NCBI RefSeq assembly: GCF_001266615.1
Contig: NZ_LGHZ01000005.1
Location: 107,526-171,525 of the forward strand
Source of the DNA: Kluyvera genomosp. 1
GTDB lineage: Bacteria > Pseudomonadota > Gammaproteobacteria > Enterobacterales > Enterobacteriaceae
Length of the DNA stretch: 64,000 nt
Direction: 5' to 3'
Both the position numbers and the translations under genes were made by a program. Shown here one piece after another: positions 41,167 through 50,475 of the stretch. The notes below the pieces were generated by a model. It saw only the letters and a list, made by a program, of their open reading frames with translations, did no database searches and was not told the origin of the DNA. Position 1 is the stretch's first letter, and each line of letters opens with the position of its first letter.

Positions 41167-42041
41167 TGGCGGAAGTGACTCAATTGAAGCGTTATGACGC
41201 ACCCCGTTTTAACTGGGGTAAATGGTTTCTGATTGGTACCGGGATGTTGGTTTCTGCCTTTATCCTACTGGTGCCGATGATTTACATCTTTGTGCAGGCG
41301 TTCAGCAAAGGGCTCATGCCGGTGCTGCAAAATCTGGCCGACCCGGACATGCTGCACGCCATCTGGCTGACGGTGATGATCGCGCTGATTACGGTGCCGG
41401 TGAACCTGGTGTTTGGCGTACTGTTGGCCTGGCTGGTGACGCGCTTTAACTTCCCAGGTCGTCAGCTACTGCTGACGCTGCTGGATATCCCGTTTGCGGT
41501 TTCGCCGGTGGTCGCGGGTTTGGTTTACCTGCTGTTTTACGGCTCCAACGGCCCACTTGGCGGCTGGCTGGAAGCCAACAACCTGCAAATTATGTTTGCC
41601 TGGCCGGGCATGATTCTGGTCACCATCTTCGTCACCTGTCCGTTTGTGGTGCGCGAGCTGGTGCCGGTGATGCTAAGCCAGGGCAGCCAGGAGGACGAAG
41701 CGGCGATTTTGCTTGGCGCTTCCGGTTGGCAGATGTTTAAACGCGTGACCCTGCCGAATATTCGCTGGGCGCTGCTGTACGGCGTGGTGCTGACCAACGC
41801 CCGTGCGATTGGTGAATTTGGCGCGGTATCGGTGGTTTCCGGCTCGATTCGCGGCGAAACTCTCTCGTTACCGTTACAGATTGAACTGCTGGAGCAGGAT
41901 TACAACACCGTCGGCTCCTTCACCGCGGCGGCGTTGCTGACGCTGATGGCGATTCTGACCTTATTTTTAAAGAGTGCGTTGCAGTGGCGTTTGCATAATC
42001 AGGAAAAACGCGCGCAACAGGAGGGAAATCATGAGCATTGA
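41166..42041 (+). CDS. cysW: sulfate/thiosulfate ABC permease CysW
   Basis: Second membrane subunit of the importer, 291 residues. The EAA loop reads [22 protein letters not shown]. It pairs with CysU to form the channel. It overlaps cysU by one base and cysA by 11 bases. Confidence 0.97.
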   Translation: MAEVTQLKRYDAPRFNWGKWFLIGTGMLVSAFILLVPMIYIFVQAFSKGLMPVLQNLADPDMLHAIWLTVMIALITVPVNLVFGVLLAWLVTRFNFPGRQLLLTLLDIPFAVSPVVAGLVYLLFYGSNGPLGGWLEANNLQIMFAWPGMILVTIFVTCPFVVRELVPVMLSQGSQEDEAAILLGASGWQMFKRVTLPNIRWALLYGVVLTNARAIGEFGAVSVVSGSIRGETLSLPLQIELLEQDYNTVGSFTAAALLTLMAILTLFLKSALQWRLHNQEKRAQQEGNHEH

Positions 42042-43134
42042 GATTGCCAATATTAAGAAGTCTTTTGGTCGCACCCAGGTGCTGAATGATATCTCTCTGG
42101 ATATCCCTTCCGGCCAGATGGTGGCGCTGCTTGGACCGTCCGGTTCCGGTAAAACCACGCTGCTGCGTATTATCGCTGGTCTGGAACACCAGACCAGCGG
42201 ACATATTCGTTTCCAGGGAACTGATGTTAGCCGCCTGCATGCGCGTGATCGTAAGGTCGGTTTCGTGTTCCAGCACTATGCACTGTTCCGCCATATGACG
42301 GTATTCGACAACATCGCTTTTGGTCTGACCGTGCTGCCGCGTCGCGAGCGCCCAAATGCCGCGACCATTAAGGCCAAGGTCACCAAGCTGCTGGAGATGG
42401 TGCAACTGGCGCATCTGGCAGACCGCTATCCGGCACAGCTTTCCGGTGGGCAGAAACAGCGCGTCGCGCTGGCTCGTGCGCTGGCGGTAGAGCCACAGAT
42501 TCTGTTGCTTGATGAGCCGTTTGGCGCGCTGGATGCGCAGGTACGTAAAGAACTCAGACGTTGGCTGCGTCAGCTGCATGAAGAGCTGAAATTCACCAGC
42601 GTCTTCGTCACCCACGATCAGGAGGAGGCGATGGAAGTGGCCAATCGCGTGGTGGTGATGAGTCAGGGCAATATCGAACAGGCCGATGAACCAGAACAGG
42701 TGTGGCGTGAGCCCGCAACTCGCTTTGTGCTGGAGTTTATGGGTGAAGTTAACCGCCTGCAGGGCACTATTCGCGGCGGGCAGTTCCACGTCGGTGCCCA
42801 CCGCTGGCCGCTAGGATATACGCCGTCGTATCAGGGGCCGGTGGATCTGTTCCTGCGCCCGTGGGAAGTTGACGTCAGCCGCCGTACTAGCCTCGATTCG
42901 CCGCTGCCGGTACAAGTGCTGGAAGCCAGCCCGAAAGGCCACTATACCCAATTAGTCGTGCAGCCGCTGGGGTGGTACCACGACCCACTGACGGTAGTGA
43001 TGCGCGGTGACGATACGCCGCTGCGTGGCGATCGTCTGTTTGTCGGCCTGCAGAACGCACGTCTGTATCATGGGGATGAGCGTATTGAAGGTATCGAAGG
43101 AAGCACTGTCATGCCATTTGCAGAAACGGCCTGA
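42031..43134 (+). CDS. cysA: sulfate/thiosulfate ABC ATPase CysA
   Basis: ATPase of the importer, 367 residues. Walker A GPSGSGKT is at 35-42, the ABC signature [14 protein letters not shown] near 133, and Walker B ILLLDEP near 155. A C-terminal regulatory domain with [13 protein letters not shown] follows. ATG 42031 ([13 protein letters not shown]) follows GGAGGG and lies within the end of cysW. The last 15 residues differ from E. coli. A strong terminator comes directly after it, and cysM, normally next, is 5.3 kb away. Confidence 0.97.
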   Translation: MSIEIANIKKSFGRTQVLNDISLDIPSGQMVALLGPSGSGKTTLLRIIAGLEHQTSGHIRFQGTDVSRLHARDRKVGFVFQHYALFRHMTVFDNIAFGLTVLPRRERPNAATIKAKVTKLLEMVQLAHLADRYPAQLSGGQKQRVALARALAVEPQILLLDEPFGALDAQVRKELRRWLRQLHEELKFTSVFVTHDQEEAMEVANRVVVMSQGNIEQADEPEQVWREPATRFVLEFMGEVNRLQGTIRGGQFHVGAHRWPLGYTPSYQGPVDLFLRPWEVDVSRRTSLDSPLPVQVLEASPKGHYTQLVVQPLGWYHDPLTVVMRGDDTPLRGDRLFVGLQNARLYHGDERIEGIEGSTVMPFAETA

Positions 43135-43153
43135 GTCGTTCTTTTTTCACCAT

Positions 43154-43188
43154 AAAAAGGTGCACGAGCAATCGTGCACCTTTTTTGT
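43154..43188 (+). terminator. Terminator after cysA
   Basis: Fourteen-pair stem AAAAAGGTGCACGA/TCGTGCACCTTTTT (43154-43167 with 43172-43185), loop GCAA, then a T run. It separates the cysPUWA transcript from the inserted genes. Confidence 0.92.
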
Positions 43189-43350
43189 TTTTATTAATCG
43201 GAACCGGCTAATGAATAAAAATGATGGTAGCGTCACAGGTATTTACTTGTGGCTGCCATTTCAACGTAATGACTTGTCACTCCCCTTGCTGTTTAATGTT
43301 GGTATGCCGCAGTGCTGCGGGTTAAATATAAAAATCATGAGCGAGGGGCT

Positions 43351-44211
43351 ATGGCGGATATTAAATTTCCTGAGGATTTCTTTCCCTCGAATGAACATGC
43401 CTTTTGTGTTTTTTTACTCGATAACCAATCAATGTTTGATCTACATGGCCATGAGTTTGATGAGCTTGTTATTGTGCGTAGCGGTAGCGGGTTTCATATT
43501 GTCAACGATCAGGCTGAAATGATTCGACAGGGGGATTTCTTTTTTGTGACGGCGAATGATGTACACTATTATGAGGCGACTAATTCATTGTCGTTGATAA
43601 ATGTACTCATTCATCGCAAGCGGCAATTTAAATATATTAAAGATATTGAATGTTTTCTTGAGTTGATCGCTACAAATACCCGCCCATTTAGTTCTGTTTA
43701 TCAACCATTAGCCGAACTGCACTTAACGATGGTTGTTGAACTGGCTGAGAATATTAGCCAACGGCGTGATGACACATTTGACGCCCTCTACTTTTCCAGT
43801 ACTGAATCGTCGTTTTTGCAAATGTTAACACTCCTTTGCCAACGTATTGGCACGGTAAAGTCAGCGTCCAACGATGAGGGGAATCGAGCCTGGTTGCTGG
43901 ATTATATTCGTCAGCACTATGTTCAGGAGATCAACTGGCGAGGAGTTTGTGAAGAGCGTGGGATCGCGATACGCACGCTCTACCGCTATTTTCAGATGAT
44001 GACCGGGAAGACGCCTGAGAAATTTCATCAACTGTACCGTTTGCTGAAAGCACAGGAGCTTTTACGGACTACCGATATTTCTGTTGGGCGTATCGCGACG
44101 CTCTGTGGGTTTATGACGCCGTCGCGCCTGACTGAAGCCTACCATCGCTATTTTCAACACACGCCCTCTCAGGAGCGGCAGTTAAGTTCTTCAATTCATA
44201 AGAATACGTAA
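43351..44211 (+). CDS. AraC-family regulator, RhaS/RhaR-like
   Basis: Transcription activator candidate of 286 residues. The N-terminal cupin (about 20-90, HGHEFDELVIVRSGSGFHIVND) is typical of the sugar-binding part of RhaS/RhaR proteins, and two helix-turn-helix units fill about 183-275 with RIATLCGFMTPSRLTEAYHRYF. ATG 43351 has GAGGG five bases upstream. It precedes a sugar transporter and an alpha-L-rhamnosidase, so it probably switches them on in the presence of a rhamnoside or rhamnose. The DNA here is visibly richer in A and T than the cys genes, suggesting transfer. Confidence 0.85.
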   Translation: MADIKFPEDFFPSNEHAFCVFLLDNQSMFDLHGHEFDELVIVRSGSGFHIVNDQAEMIRQGDFFFVTANDVHYYEATNSLSLINVLIHRKRQFKYIKDIECFLELIATNTRPFSSVYQPLAELHLTMVVELAENISQRRDDTFDALYFSSTESSFLQMLTLLCQRIGTVKSASNDEGNRAWLLDYIRQHYVQEINWRGVCEERGIAIRTLYRYFQMMTGKTPEKFHQLYRLLKAQELLRTTDISVGRIATLCGFMTPSRLTEAYHRYFQHTPSQERQLSSSIHKNT

Positions 44212-44306
44212 CGATAGACTCGTCTTAATTATATCAATGGTGTATTCCGCCATTGGTTCAATATGTGATATCTGGATTTATTAATAGATTTTAATGCGTT
44301 ATTGGA

Positions 44307-44334
44307 TTGGGAGCCTGTTTGTTATTTAGATAAT
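44307..44334 (+). promoter_or_regulatory. Promoter candidate of the transporter-rhamnosidase genes
   Basis: TTGGGA (44307-44312), a 16-base spacer and GATAAT (44329-44334) lie just before the MFS gene. A six-base inverted repeat CAATGG/CCATTG at 44235-44255 upstream might bind the AraC-type regulator. Confidence 0.4.
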
Positions 44335-44352
44335 ATAAATGGAGTGTATATT

Positions 44353-45657
44353 ATGTCTGGAATAAAACAGCCAAATCCCTGGTATGTTGGTGTGGTATCA
44401 GGAATGGCGTCCTATATCGATTCTGCGGCAATTGTTTCAAACGGAACCGCATTAGTGATATATCAAAAAGCGTTAGGAATTACGTCCGCTGAAATTGGTA
44501 TTCTTTCTGGGATATTAACGTTGTGCATTGCCTTAGGCGCTTTCTTTGGCGGGCGCCTGGGGGATTATTACGGTAGGCGTAATGTATTTATTATTACTAT
44601 GGCAATGGTGTTAATGGGTTCGTTGTTATTGGCCTTTAGCGCACATTTTATGTTTCTGCTGGTGGGTACGGTTTTGGTTGGCTTGGCGACCGGAGCCGAT
44701 CTTCCTGTATCTCTGGCAACGATCTCTGAAGCGGCAACAGATAATAACCGAGGTAAAATTATTGGTTTGTCTAATTTACTCTGGTTTGCCGGTATTTGCG
44801 CCACGATGGCTATTTCTGCCCTGGTTGGCGGATGGGGAAAAACCGGGGCGCAGACGCTATATCTGCATGTTGGTTTAGTTGCCGCTATTTTGCTGGTGCT
44901 ACGTTGGTCATTACCGGAATCACCAATGTGGCTGGTTGCGCACCAGGAACGTTTAAGCGGCAAAGCAACCGTACGTGCGCAGAAGAACTCCTATGCCGAT
45001 TTAATCCGCGGCAAATACCTGTGGCCATTTATGGCATTAAGTCTGTTCTATATGTTCACCAATCTCGCGGCGAATACCGGTGGACAGTTTGGTGCATACG
45101 TTGCGGTGAATATTGTCGGTATTAGCGTTGAGAAAAATGCGCTGTGGAATCTGCTGTTGATGCCCGTAGGCGTGCTGTCCGGTCTGTTATTTATGAAGCT
45201 GGTGGACACGTCGAAGCGAATGCTGGTGTTTATCATCGGTGCCTGCTTCTTTGCCGGAGGATTCTTCATGCCAGTCGTGCTGAATTTTTCTTCTATTTCC
45301 TGGTTCTGCTGTTTGCTGTTTACCGCTATCGGCAGCGGCATGGCGTTCGAAGGAATGATGAAGGTCTGGTCGCAGGAGTCTTTTCCCACCATGCTGCGCG
45401 CCACTGCTCAAGGGGCCATTGTCGGTCTCGCTCGTCTCACCTGCGGTGTGTTGGCTTTTGTCACGCCGGTGCTGCTCGATGCCGGGCCTGTCGTTCTCTA
45501 TAGCATCCTTTCTACCGTGGTGGCCTCCGGCATGTTTATCGGCTGGCTGTGCTTTCACGGCAAGCAGCGTAATGAATTTTCCAGCGAGGCGGAAATTCTC
45601 AGTGATAAGTCACCAGACTTTTTGTCTACGTCTACCCATTCCGCAACAACGAATTAA
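44353..45657 (+). CDS. MFS sugar transporter
   Basis: Inner-membrane major facilitator of 434 residues with twelve predicted helices. GGRLGDYYGRR after the second helix is the sugar-porter signature, and LPESPMWLV follows helix six. ATG 44353 (MSGIKQPNPWYVG) follows GGAG. The gene ends 23 bases before the rhamnosidase, so the two form an operon. It most likely imports a rhamnose-containing glycoside or rhamnosyl sugar for the next enzyme; the exact substrate is inferred. Confidence 0.87.
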   Translation: MSGIKQPNPWYVGVVSGMASYIDSAAIVSNGTALVIYQKALGITSAEIGILSGILTLCIALGAFFGGRLGDYYGRRNVFIITMAMVLMGSLLLAFSAHFMFLLVGTVLVGLATGADLPVSLATISEAATDNNRGKIIGLSNLLWFAGICATMAISALVGGWGKTGAQTLYLHVGLVAAILLVLRWSLPESPMWLVAHQERLSGKATVRAQKNSYADLIRGKYLWPFMALSLFYMFTNLAANTGGQFGAYVAVNIVGISVEKNALWNLLLMPVGVLSGLLFMKLVDTSKRMLVFIIGACFFAGGFFMPVVLNFSSISWFCCLLFTAIGSGMAFEGMMKVWSQESFPTMLRATAQGAIVGLARLTCGVLAFVTPVLLDAGPVVLYSILSTVVASGMFIGWLCFHGKQRNEFSSEAEILSDKSPDFLSTSTHSATTN

Positions 45658-45680
45658 TCTCTACTTGAGGAGTTTTCATC

Positions 45681-48362
45681 ATGCTTTCAGTTAGTCATCT
45701 CACATTGAACGGCGAGCTAACGTTGACCGGCGTGGACAGGTTGCCTGCCGTGGGCTGGAAAATTCACAGCCATAGAAAAAATGTGCAGCAGCGTTCATGG
45801 CGGCTGCAGTGCAGCAGGACGATAGAATTCTCGCATCTGATATACGACAGTGGCGACGTTTTTAGCGAAGTATCTCAAAATATTGAGCTGAGTGGTGTCA
45901 CGCTGCAACCCTCCACGCGCTACTGCCTACGGGTATGCATTACGGATAACCACGGTGAAGTCAGCGCCTGGAGCCCGATCGGATTCTTTGTCACTGGCAT
46001 GCTTAACACGCCGTGGCAGGGGAAATTTATCTCGGCAGAGTCGGCGCAGGATAAAGGCATTTCAAAGGCGACGCTGCTGCGTAAAGCATTTTCCCTTGAC
46101 CCCAATAAGGTGGTGACGTCCGCCTGGGCGCACGTGACGGCGCTGGGTATCTATCAGTTGTTCATTAACGGTGAACGTGTGGGGCATGACGAATTAACCC
46201 CCGGCTGGACCAGCTATCGCCATCATTTGCTATATCAAACCTATGATCTTACCGGATTATTGCACCGTGATGAAAATACAGTCGGTGCGGAACTTGGTGC
46301 TGGCTGGTTTAAGGGGGATATGGGCTTTAGCCGTCACCGCAACTACTACGGTGAACAAACGGCGCTGCTGTGTCAGATTATTGTCCGGTATGACGATGGC
46401 ACACAGCAGTTCATCGTTTCTGATGATTCATGGCGAGGGAGTGATTCCGCACGCTTGTTTGCAGAAATCTATGACGGGGAGCGGTTTGATGCTTGCTGGG
46501 TCCAGGATGGCTGGAGCCAAACTCACTTTGATGATTCATCATGGCAACCTGTCTCGGTGGTCCACTGGGATAAACAGGCGTTGGTTGCGCAGGGGGCGGG
46601 GACGGTCAAACAAATCGAGCGGCGACCTGCTGTGGCTCTGATCGTTACGCCACAGGGGGATAGGGTCCTCGACTTTGGTCAGAACATGAGCGGCTGGGTT
46701 GAGTTTAGCGTGAGCGGAAAGCCCGGGGATTCGGTGGTATTGAGGCACTTTGAAACGCTCGACGCTGACGGCAATGTCTATCTGGAAAACCTGCGCAGTG
46801 CGCAACAGAAGATAGAATATTGCCTGAAGGGGGAGGGACGTGAGGTGTGGCATCCACGGTTTAGCTGGCAGGGTTTCCGTTACGTGAAAATTGACGCGTA
46901 TCCGGGAGAGCTTAAGACTGAGAATTTCACGGCAATCGTACTCCATTCAGCCATGGCGCCAACCGGGCACTTCTCTTGCTCGAACCCCGATCTGAACCAA
47001 CTGCATCACAATATTTTGTGGGGACTTAAAAGCAACTTTGTCGATGTCCCGACCGATTGCCCACAGCGCGATGAGCGGCTCGGTTGGACCGGCGACGCAC
47101 AGATTTTTTGCCGAACCGCCAGTTATTTGATGCAAACCCAGACCTTCTTCGCGAAGTGGTTAACCGACCTCAAACACGATCAAACCGCAGAGGGCGGCGT
47201 GCCGCATGTTATCCCCGATATTCTGACGGGCCATTGCGATCACGACAAGTTTCTTGCCGAAGGCGGCACGCATTCGGCAACGGGCTGGGCAGATGCAGCG
47301 GTCGTCAATCCGTGGACTATGTACCTTATGTACGGGGATAAGCGCGTGCTGGAAAATCAGTACGCCAGTATGAAAGGCTGGATTGATTTTATGCAGGCGC
47401 ATGCGGATAACGATATCTGGCGCTATAAGCTGCAGTTTGGTGACTGGGTTGCTTTGGATGCGCAGGAGGGCAGCTATTTTGGCGCGACGCCAGACGATCT
47501 TATCTGCACGGCGTGGTATGCCTGGTCGACATTGCTTTTTGCAAAGGCCGCGAAAACGCTAGGACGTGAAGACGATTACCGTTATTACGCAGCGTTACAA
47601 GCCCGTATTGTGGCGCGTTTTCAGGAGTGCTTTTTCACGGCCAGTGGGGAGTTAACGGCCCAAACGCAGACGGCACATATTCTTGCACTTTGCTTCAATC
47701 TTGTACCGGAGGCTTTCCGTGAGCGTACCGTTAACGGCCTGATATCCCTCCTGGATGAGCATGACGGACATCTGGTGACCGGCTTCTTGGGTACGCCATA
47801 CTTCTGCCAGGCGCTGAGTCAGAATCAACGTTATAAAGAGGCATGGGCACTTTTGCTAAAAGAGGATTTTCCTTCCTGGCTGTATCAGGTGAAAGCTGGA
47901 GCGACCACAATTTGGGAACATTGGGATGGCATTAAACCCGATGGTTCAATGTGGAGCCCGGATATGAACTCGTTTAACCACTATGCCTATGGCGCAGTGG
48001 GCGAGTGGCTCTACCGCACCGTTGCTGGGATTGAGGCCGATGAAACGGCTCCCGGTTTCAAACATGTCGTGATTTCTCCGCTGCCCGGCGGTGGGCTTAA
48101 CTGGATGGATGCGAGCTATGAGTCAATTTACGGTGAAATAGCGGTGAATTGGAAGGCGGTGGATGGGCGTATCGTGTTGACGTGTCGTATTCCTGCGAAT
48201 ACGACGGCGACAATCAACCTGCCGTTTGCAAAAACGATTGTCACAGCGGGAGGGCTGCATTTTTCCCCTTCAGGTTCCGGATGGACGGCAAACTGTGGTT
48301 CAGGAGAATACGGCATAGAGTATCAGCCCAATGAATCGGTAGACCTGACCTACGTAGACTGA
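45681..48362 (+). CDS. alpha-L-rhamnosidase, GH78 family
   Basis: Large glycosidase of 893 residues that releases terminal alpha-L-rhamnose from plant glycosides. The catalytic motif DCPQRDERLGWTGDAQ is found at 459-474, with E465 the likely general acid, and ATTIWEHWDGIKPDGS marks the second catalytic region. Beta-sandwich domains fill the N-terminal third. There is no signal peptide, so it works in the cytoplasm on imported glycosides. GAGGAG lies upstream of ATG 45681. It sits between the transporter and cysM, where E. coli has nothing. A terminator follows. Confidence 0.92.
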   Translation: MLSVSHLTLNGELTLTGVDRLPAVGWKIHSHRKNVQQRSWRLQCSRTIEFSHLIYDSGDVFSEVSQNIELSGVTLQPSTRYCLRVCITDNHGEVSAWSPIGFFVTGMLNTPWQGKFISAESAQDKGISKATLLRKAFSLDPNKVVTSAWAHVTALGIYQLFINGERVGHDELTPGWTSYRHHLLYQTYDLTGLLHRDENTVGAELGAGWFKGDMGFSRHRNYYGEQTALLCQIIVRYDDGTQQFIVSDDSWRGSDSARLFAEIYDGERFDACWVQDGWSQTHFDDSSWQPVSVVHWDKQALVAQGAGTVKQIERRPAVALIVTPQGDRVLDFGQNMSGWVEFSVSGKPGDSVVLRHFETLDADGNVYLENLRSAQQKIEYCLKGEGREVWHPRFSWQGFRYVKIDAYPGELKTENFTAIVLHSAMAPTGHFSCSNPDLNQLHHNILWGLKSNFVDVPTDCPQRDERLGWTGDAQIFCRTASYLMQTQTFFAKWLTDLKHDQTAEGGVPHVIPDILTGHCDHDKFLAEGGTHSATGWADAAVVNPWTMYLMYGDKRVLENQYASMKGWIDFMQAHADNDIWRYKLQFGDWVALDAQEGSYFGATPDDLICTAWYAWSTLLFAKAAKTLGREDDYRYYAALQARIVARFQECFFTASGELTAQTQTAHILALCFNLVPEAFRERTVNGLISLLDEHDGHLVTGFLGTPYFCQALSQNQRYKEAWALLLKEDFPSWLYQVKAGATTIWEHWDGIKPDGSMWSPDMNSFNHYAYGAVGEWLYRTVAGIEADETAPGFKHVVISPLPGGGLNWMDASYESIYGEIAVNWKAVDGRIVLTCRIPANTTATINLPFAKTIVTAGGLHFSPSGSGWTANCGSGEYGIEYQPNESVDLTYVD

Positions 48363-48386
48363 TAGCTTAACGTCTGCACACTGAGC

Positions 48387-48412
48387 AAGCGGCCTCTGTG
48401 GCCGCTTTTTCT
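48387..48412 (+). terminator. Terminator between the rhamnosidase and cysM
   Basis: Stem AAGCGGCC/GGCCGCTT (48387-48394 with 48400-48407), loop TCTGT, then TTTTTCT. It ends only about 20 bases before the cysM start. Confidence 0.8.
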
Positions 48413-48432
48413 ATGAAAGTCTGGGTAGCGAC

Positions 48433-49344
48433 GTGAACACATTAGAACAAACCATCGGCAATACACCATTAGTGAAACTGCAGCGTTTGACGCCGGATAA
48501 CGGCAGCGAAATTTGGGTCAAACTTGAAGGCAACAACCCCGCGGGCTCGGTGAAAGACCGGGCGGCTTTGTCGATGATTGTCGAAGCGGAAAAGCGCGGC
48601 GAAATTAAGCCGGGCGACGTGCTTATCGAGGCGACCAGTGGCAACACTGGAATTGCGCTGGCGATGATTGCCGCGCTTAAAGGTTACCGCATGAAGCTGC
48701 TGATGCCGGACAACATGAGCCAGGAACGTCGTGCCGCGATGCGTGCCTACGGTGCCGACTTGATTCTGGTGACCAAAGAGCAGGGGATGGAAGGAGCGCG
48801 CGATTTAGCGCTGGAGATGGCGCAACGTGGGGAAGGCAAACTGCTGGACCAGTTCAATAATCCGGACAACCCGTACGCGCACTACACCACTACCGGCCCG
48901 GAAATTTGGCAGCAGACGGGCGGCCGTATTACCCATTTTGTCTCGAGTATGGGCACAACCGGCACCATCACTGGCGTTTCGCGTTTTCTACGTGAGCAGG
49001 ACAAATCGGTTACTATCGTCGGTTTACAACCGGAAGAAGGCAGCAGCATTCCTGGGATTCGTCGTTGGCCTGCGGAATATATGCCGGGGATATTTAATGC
49101 TCAACTGGTCGATAGCGTGTTGGATATCCACCAAAACGATGCGGAAAATACCATGCGTGCGCTGGCTGTGCATGAAGGCATCTTTTGCGGCGTGAGCTCC
49201 GGTGGTGCAGTTGCTGGCGCTCGACGGATTGCCGAGCATAACCCTGGTTCGGTGGTGGTGGCGATCATCTGCGATCGCGGCGATCGCTACCTTTCCACCG
49301 GCGTATTTGGCGAAGAGCACTTCAGCCAGGGCGCAGGGATTTAA
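48433..49344 (+). CDS. cysM: cysteine synthase B CysM
   Basis: PLP enzyme that makes cysteine or S-sulfocysteine from O-acetylserine with sulfide or thiosulfate. The 303-residue protein binds PLP at K41 in GSVKDRAA and has the loop TSGNTGIA. The start is GTG 48433, as in E. coli. In E. coli it is the last gene of cysPUWAM; here a rhamnoside cluster and two terminators separate it from cysA, leaving only some 20 bases between the last terminator and its start. Its end overlaps a convergent gene by four bases. Confidence 0.96.
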   Translation: MNTLEQTIGNTPLVKLQRLTPDNGSEIWVKLEGNNPAGSVKDRAALSMIVEAEKRGEIKPGDVLIEATSGNTGIALAMIAALKGYRMKLLMPDNMSQERRAAMRAYGADLILVTKEQGMEGARDLALEMAQRGEGKLLDQFNNPDNPYAHYTTTGPEIWQQTGGRITHFVSSMGTTGTITGVSRFLREQDKSVTIVGLQPEEGSSIPGIRRWPAEYMPGIFNAQLVDSVLDIHQNDAENTMRALAVHEGIFCGVSSGGAVAGARRIAEHNPGSVVVAIICDRGDRYLSTGVFGEEHFSQGAGI

Positions 49345-49742
49345 ACCTCCTGGCTATCCAGAAGGTCAGTGCCGTAGGAGTTATCAACGGTGCATAGCCA
49401 GCGGTCTGCCTGCTGGCGAAACACGTAGGTTGCGCGACGCGTGACCTGCGTGGTGCCCCCTTCGGCCAACGGAATATCCAGATGGGTTTCCATAATCACC
49501 AGCGCGTTGTCGCCACCTTCGATAATCTCCATTTGTCCCTGAGTAACCACCAGCCGATGCTGAAAGTAATCCGCAATGGCAATAAACGCTTTGCGAATAT
49601 TCTCTTTACCGTTCACCACCATGCCTGGTTTGACGACCAGGCTGGCGTCATCGGCGTAGTGCTCCATCAGCGACTCGTAATCTTCCTGTGAGATAGCGCG
49701 GTCGCAGGCTTCGATAACGGCTTTTAACGATGATCCTGGCAT
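49341..49742 (-). CDS. SnoaL/ketosteroid-isomerase-like protein
   Basis: A 133-residue protein with the cone-shaped NTF2-like fold of SnoaL and DUF4440 proteins: an N-terminal helix stretch DRAISQEDYESLMEHYADDASLVVKPG and the sheet segments TRRATYVFRQQADRWLCTVDNSYG. No catalytic residues can be assigned, so the activity is unknown. It lies nine bases after yfeJ on the minus strand and may share its transcript with yfeJ and ptsJ. Confidence 0.75.
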   Translation of the reverse strand: MPGSSLKAVIEACDRAISQEDYESLMEHYADDASLVVKPGMVVNGKENIRKAFIAIADYFQHRLVVTQGQMEIIEGGDNALVIMETHLDIPLAEGGTTQVTRRATYVFRQQADRWLCTVDNSYGTDLLDSQEV

Positions 49743-49751
49743 CGGTACTCC

Positions 49752-50462
49752 TTACTTTGCGTCAGTTAGCTTATCGAGGAACGACCACAGTTTCTGGTTC
49801 ATTTCGCGGTAATCGTGGCTACGCATCTCTTCAACGGAACGAATAAACGGTTTACCTTTAGACTCTGCCAGTTCTTGTTCCGAATGCTGAATAAGCCCTT
49901 CAACCGCCTCGGCGGTAAACTCCATATGACACTGAAAACCATAGACCTTATCGCTAAACTGCACAATCTGGTGCGGGCAGCCGGCACTTTCGGCAAGGAT
50001 GACGGTTTCTACGGTCAGTCCCGGCATATCGTTATGCCAGTGGCCAACGGTGAGCGGCGAGCCAAAGTCACTGAGTAACGGATGTTCTGCGCCGGCGGCG
50101 GTGAGGGTAATCGGGTAATGGCCAATTTCCTTATTTGGACTTTGGCGTACCTCCGCGCCTAGAGCTTCACCAATCAACTGTGATCCGAGGCAAATACCGA
50201 CAACAATGCGCCCGGCGTCAATGGCCTGGTTAATCAGTTGTTGTTCCGCTTGGGAATCAAAATACGGACACTCGGCAAGCGTTGTCCGTGGTGACTGCGG
50301 CCCGCCAAAGACCACGAGCATATCAAAACCGTCGGCATTAGCCGGGACGGATTCGTTGTTGTAAACGTGAGTCCAACTGACCTGATGGCCGCGAGATTGG
50401 GCCCAGGGTTGATAAGCGCCTGCAGATTCGAATGATTCATGAATAACAAAATGGACTCGCAC
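49752..50462 (-). CDS. yfeJ: YfeJ, class I glutamine amidotransferase-like protein
   Basis: Protein of 236 residues of the GATase1 fold. The triad is C91 in GICLGSQLIGE, H179 and E181 in FQCHMEF. It resembles the stand-alone amidotransferase YfeJ of Salmonella, which also lies near cysM and ptsJ. Its reaction is unknown. I start at GTG 50462 (VRVHFVIHESFES), with AGGAGA upstream, since the 45 residues encoded further upstream are not amidotransferase-like. It lies 13 bases after ptsJ. Confidence 0.85.
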   Translation of the reverse strand: MRVHFVIHESFESAGAYQPWAQSRGHQVSWTHVYNNESVPANADGFDMLVVFGGPQSPRTTLAECPYFDSQAEQQLINQAIDAGRIVVGICLGSQLIGEALGAEVRQSPNKEIGHYPITLTAAGAEHPLLSDFGSPLTVGHWHNDMPGLTVETVILAESAGCPHQIVQFSDKVYGFQCHMEFTAEAVEGLIQHSEQELAESKGKPFIRSVEEMRSHDYREMNQKLWSFLDKLTDAK

Positions 50463-50475
50463 GGAGGTTCTCCTG

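Noticed and set aside
41920..42801. 293-codon open frame opposite cysA
   Set aside because: Shadow of cysA; no ribosome site or domain.
43007..43522. Open frame overlapping the end of cysA and the AraC gene start
   Set aside because: It runs across a strong terminator and in a different frame from both genes; the AraC frame has a clear ribosome site and family match.
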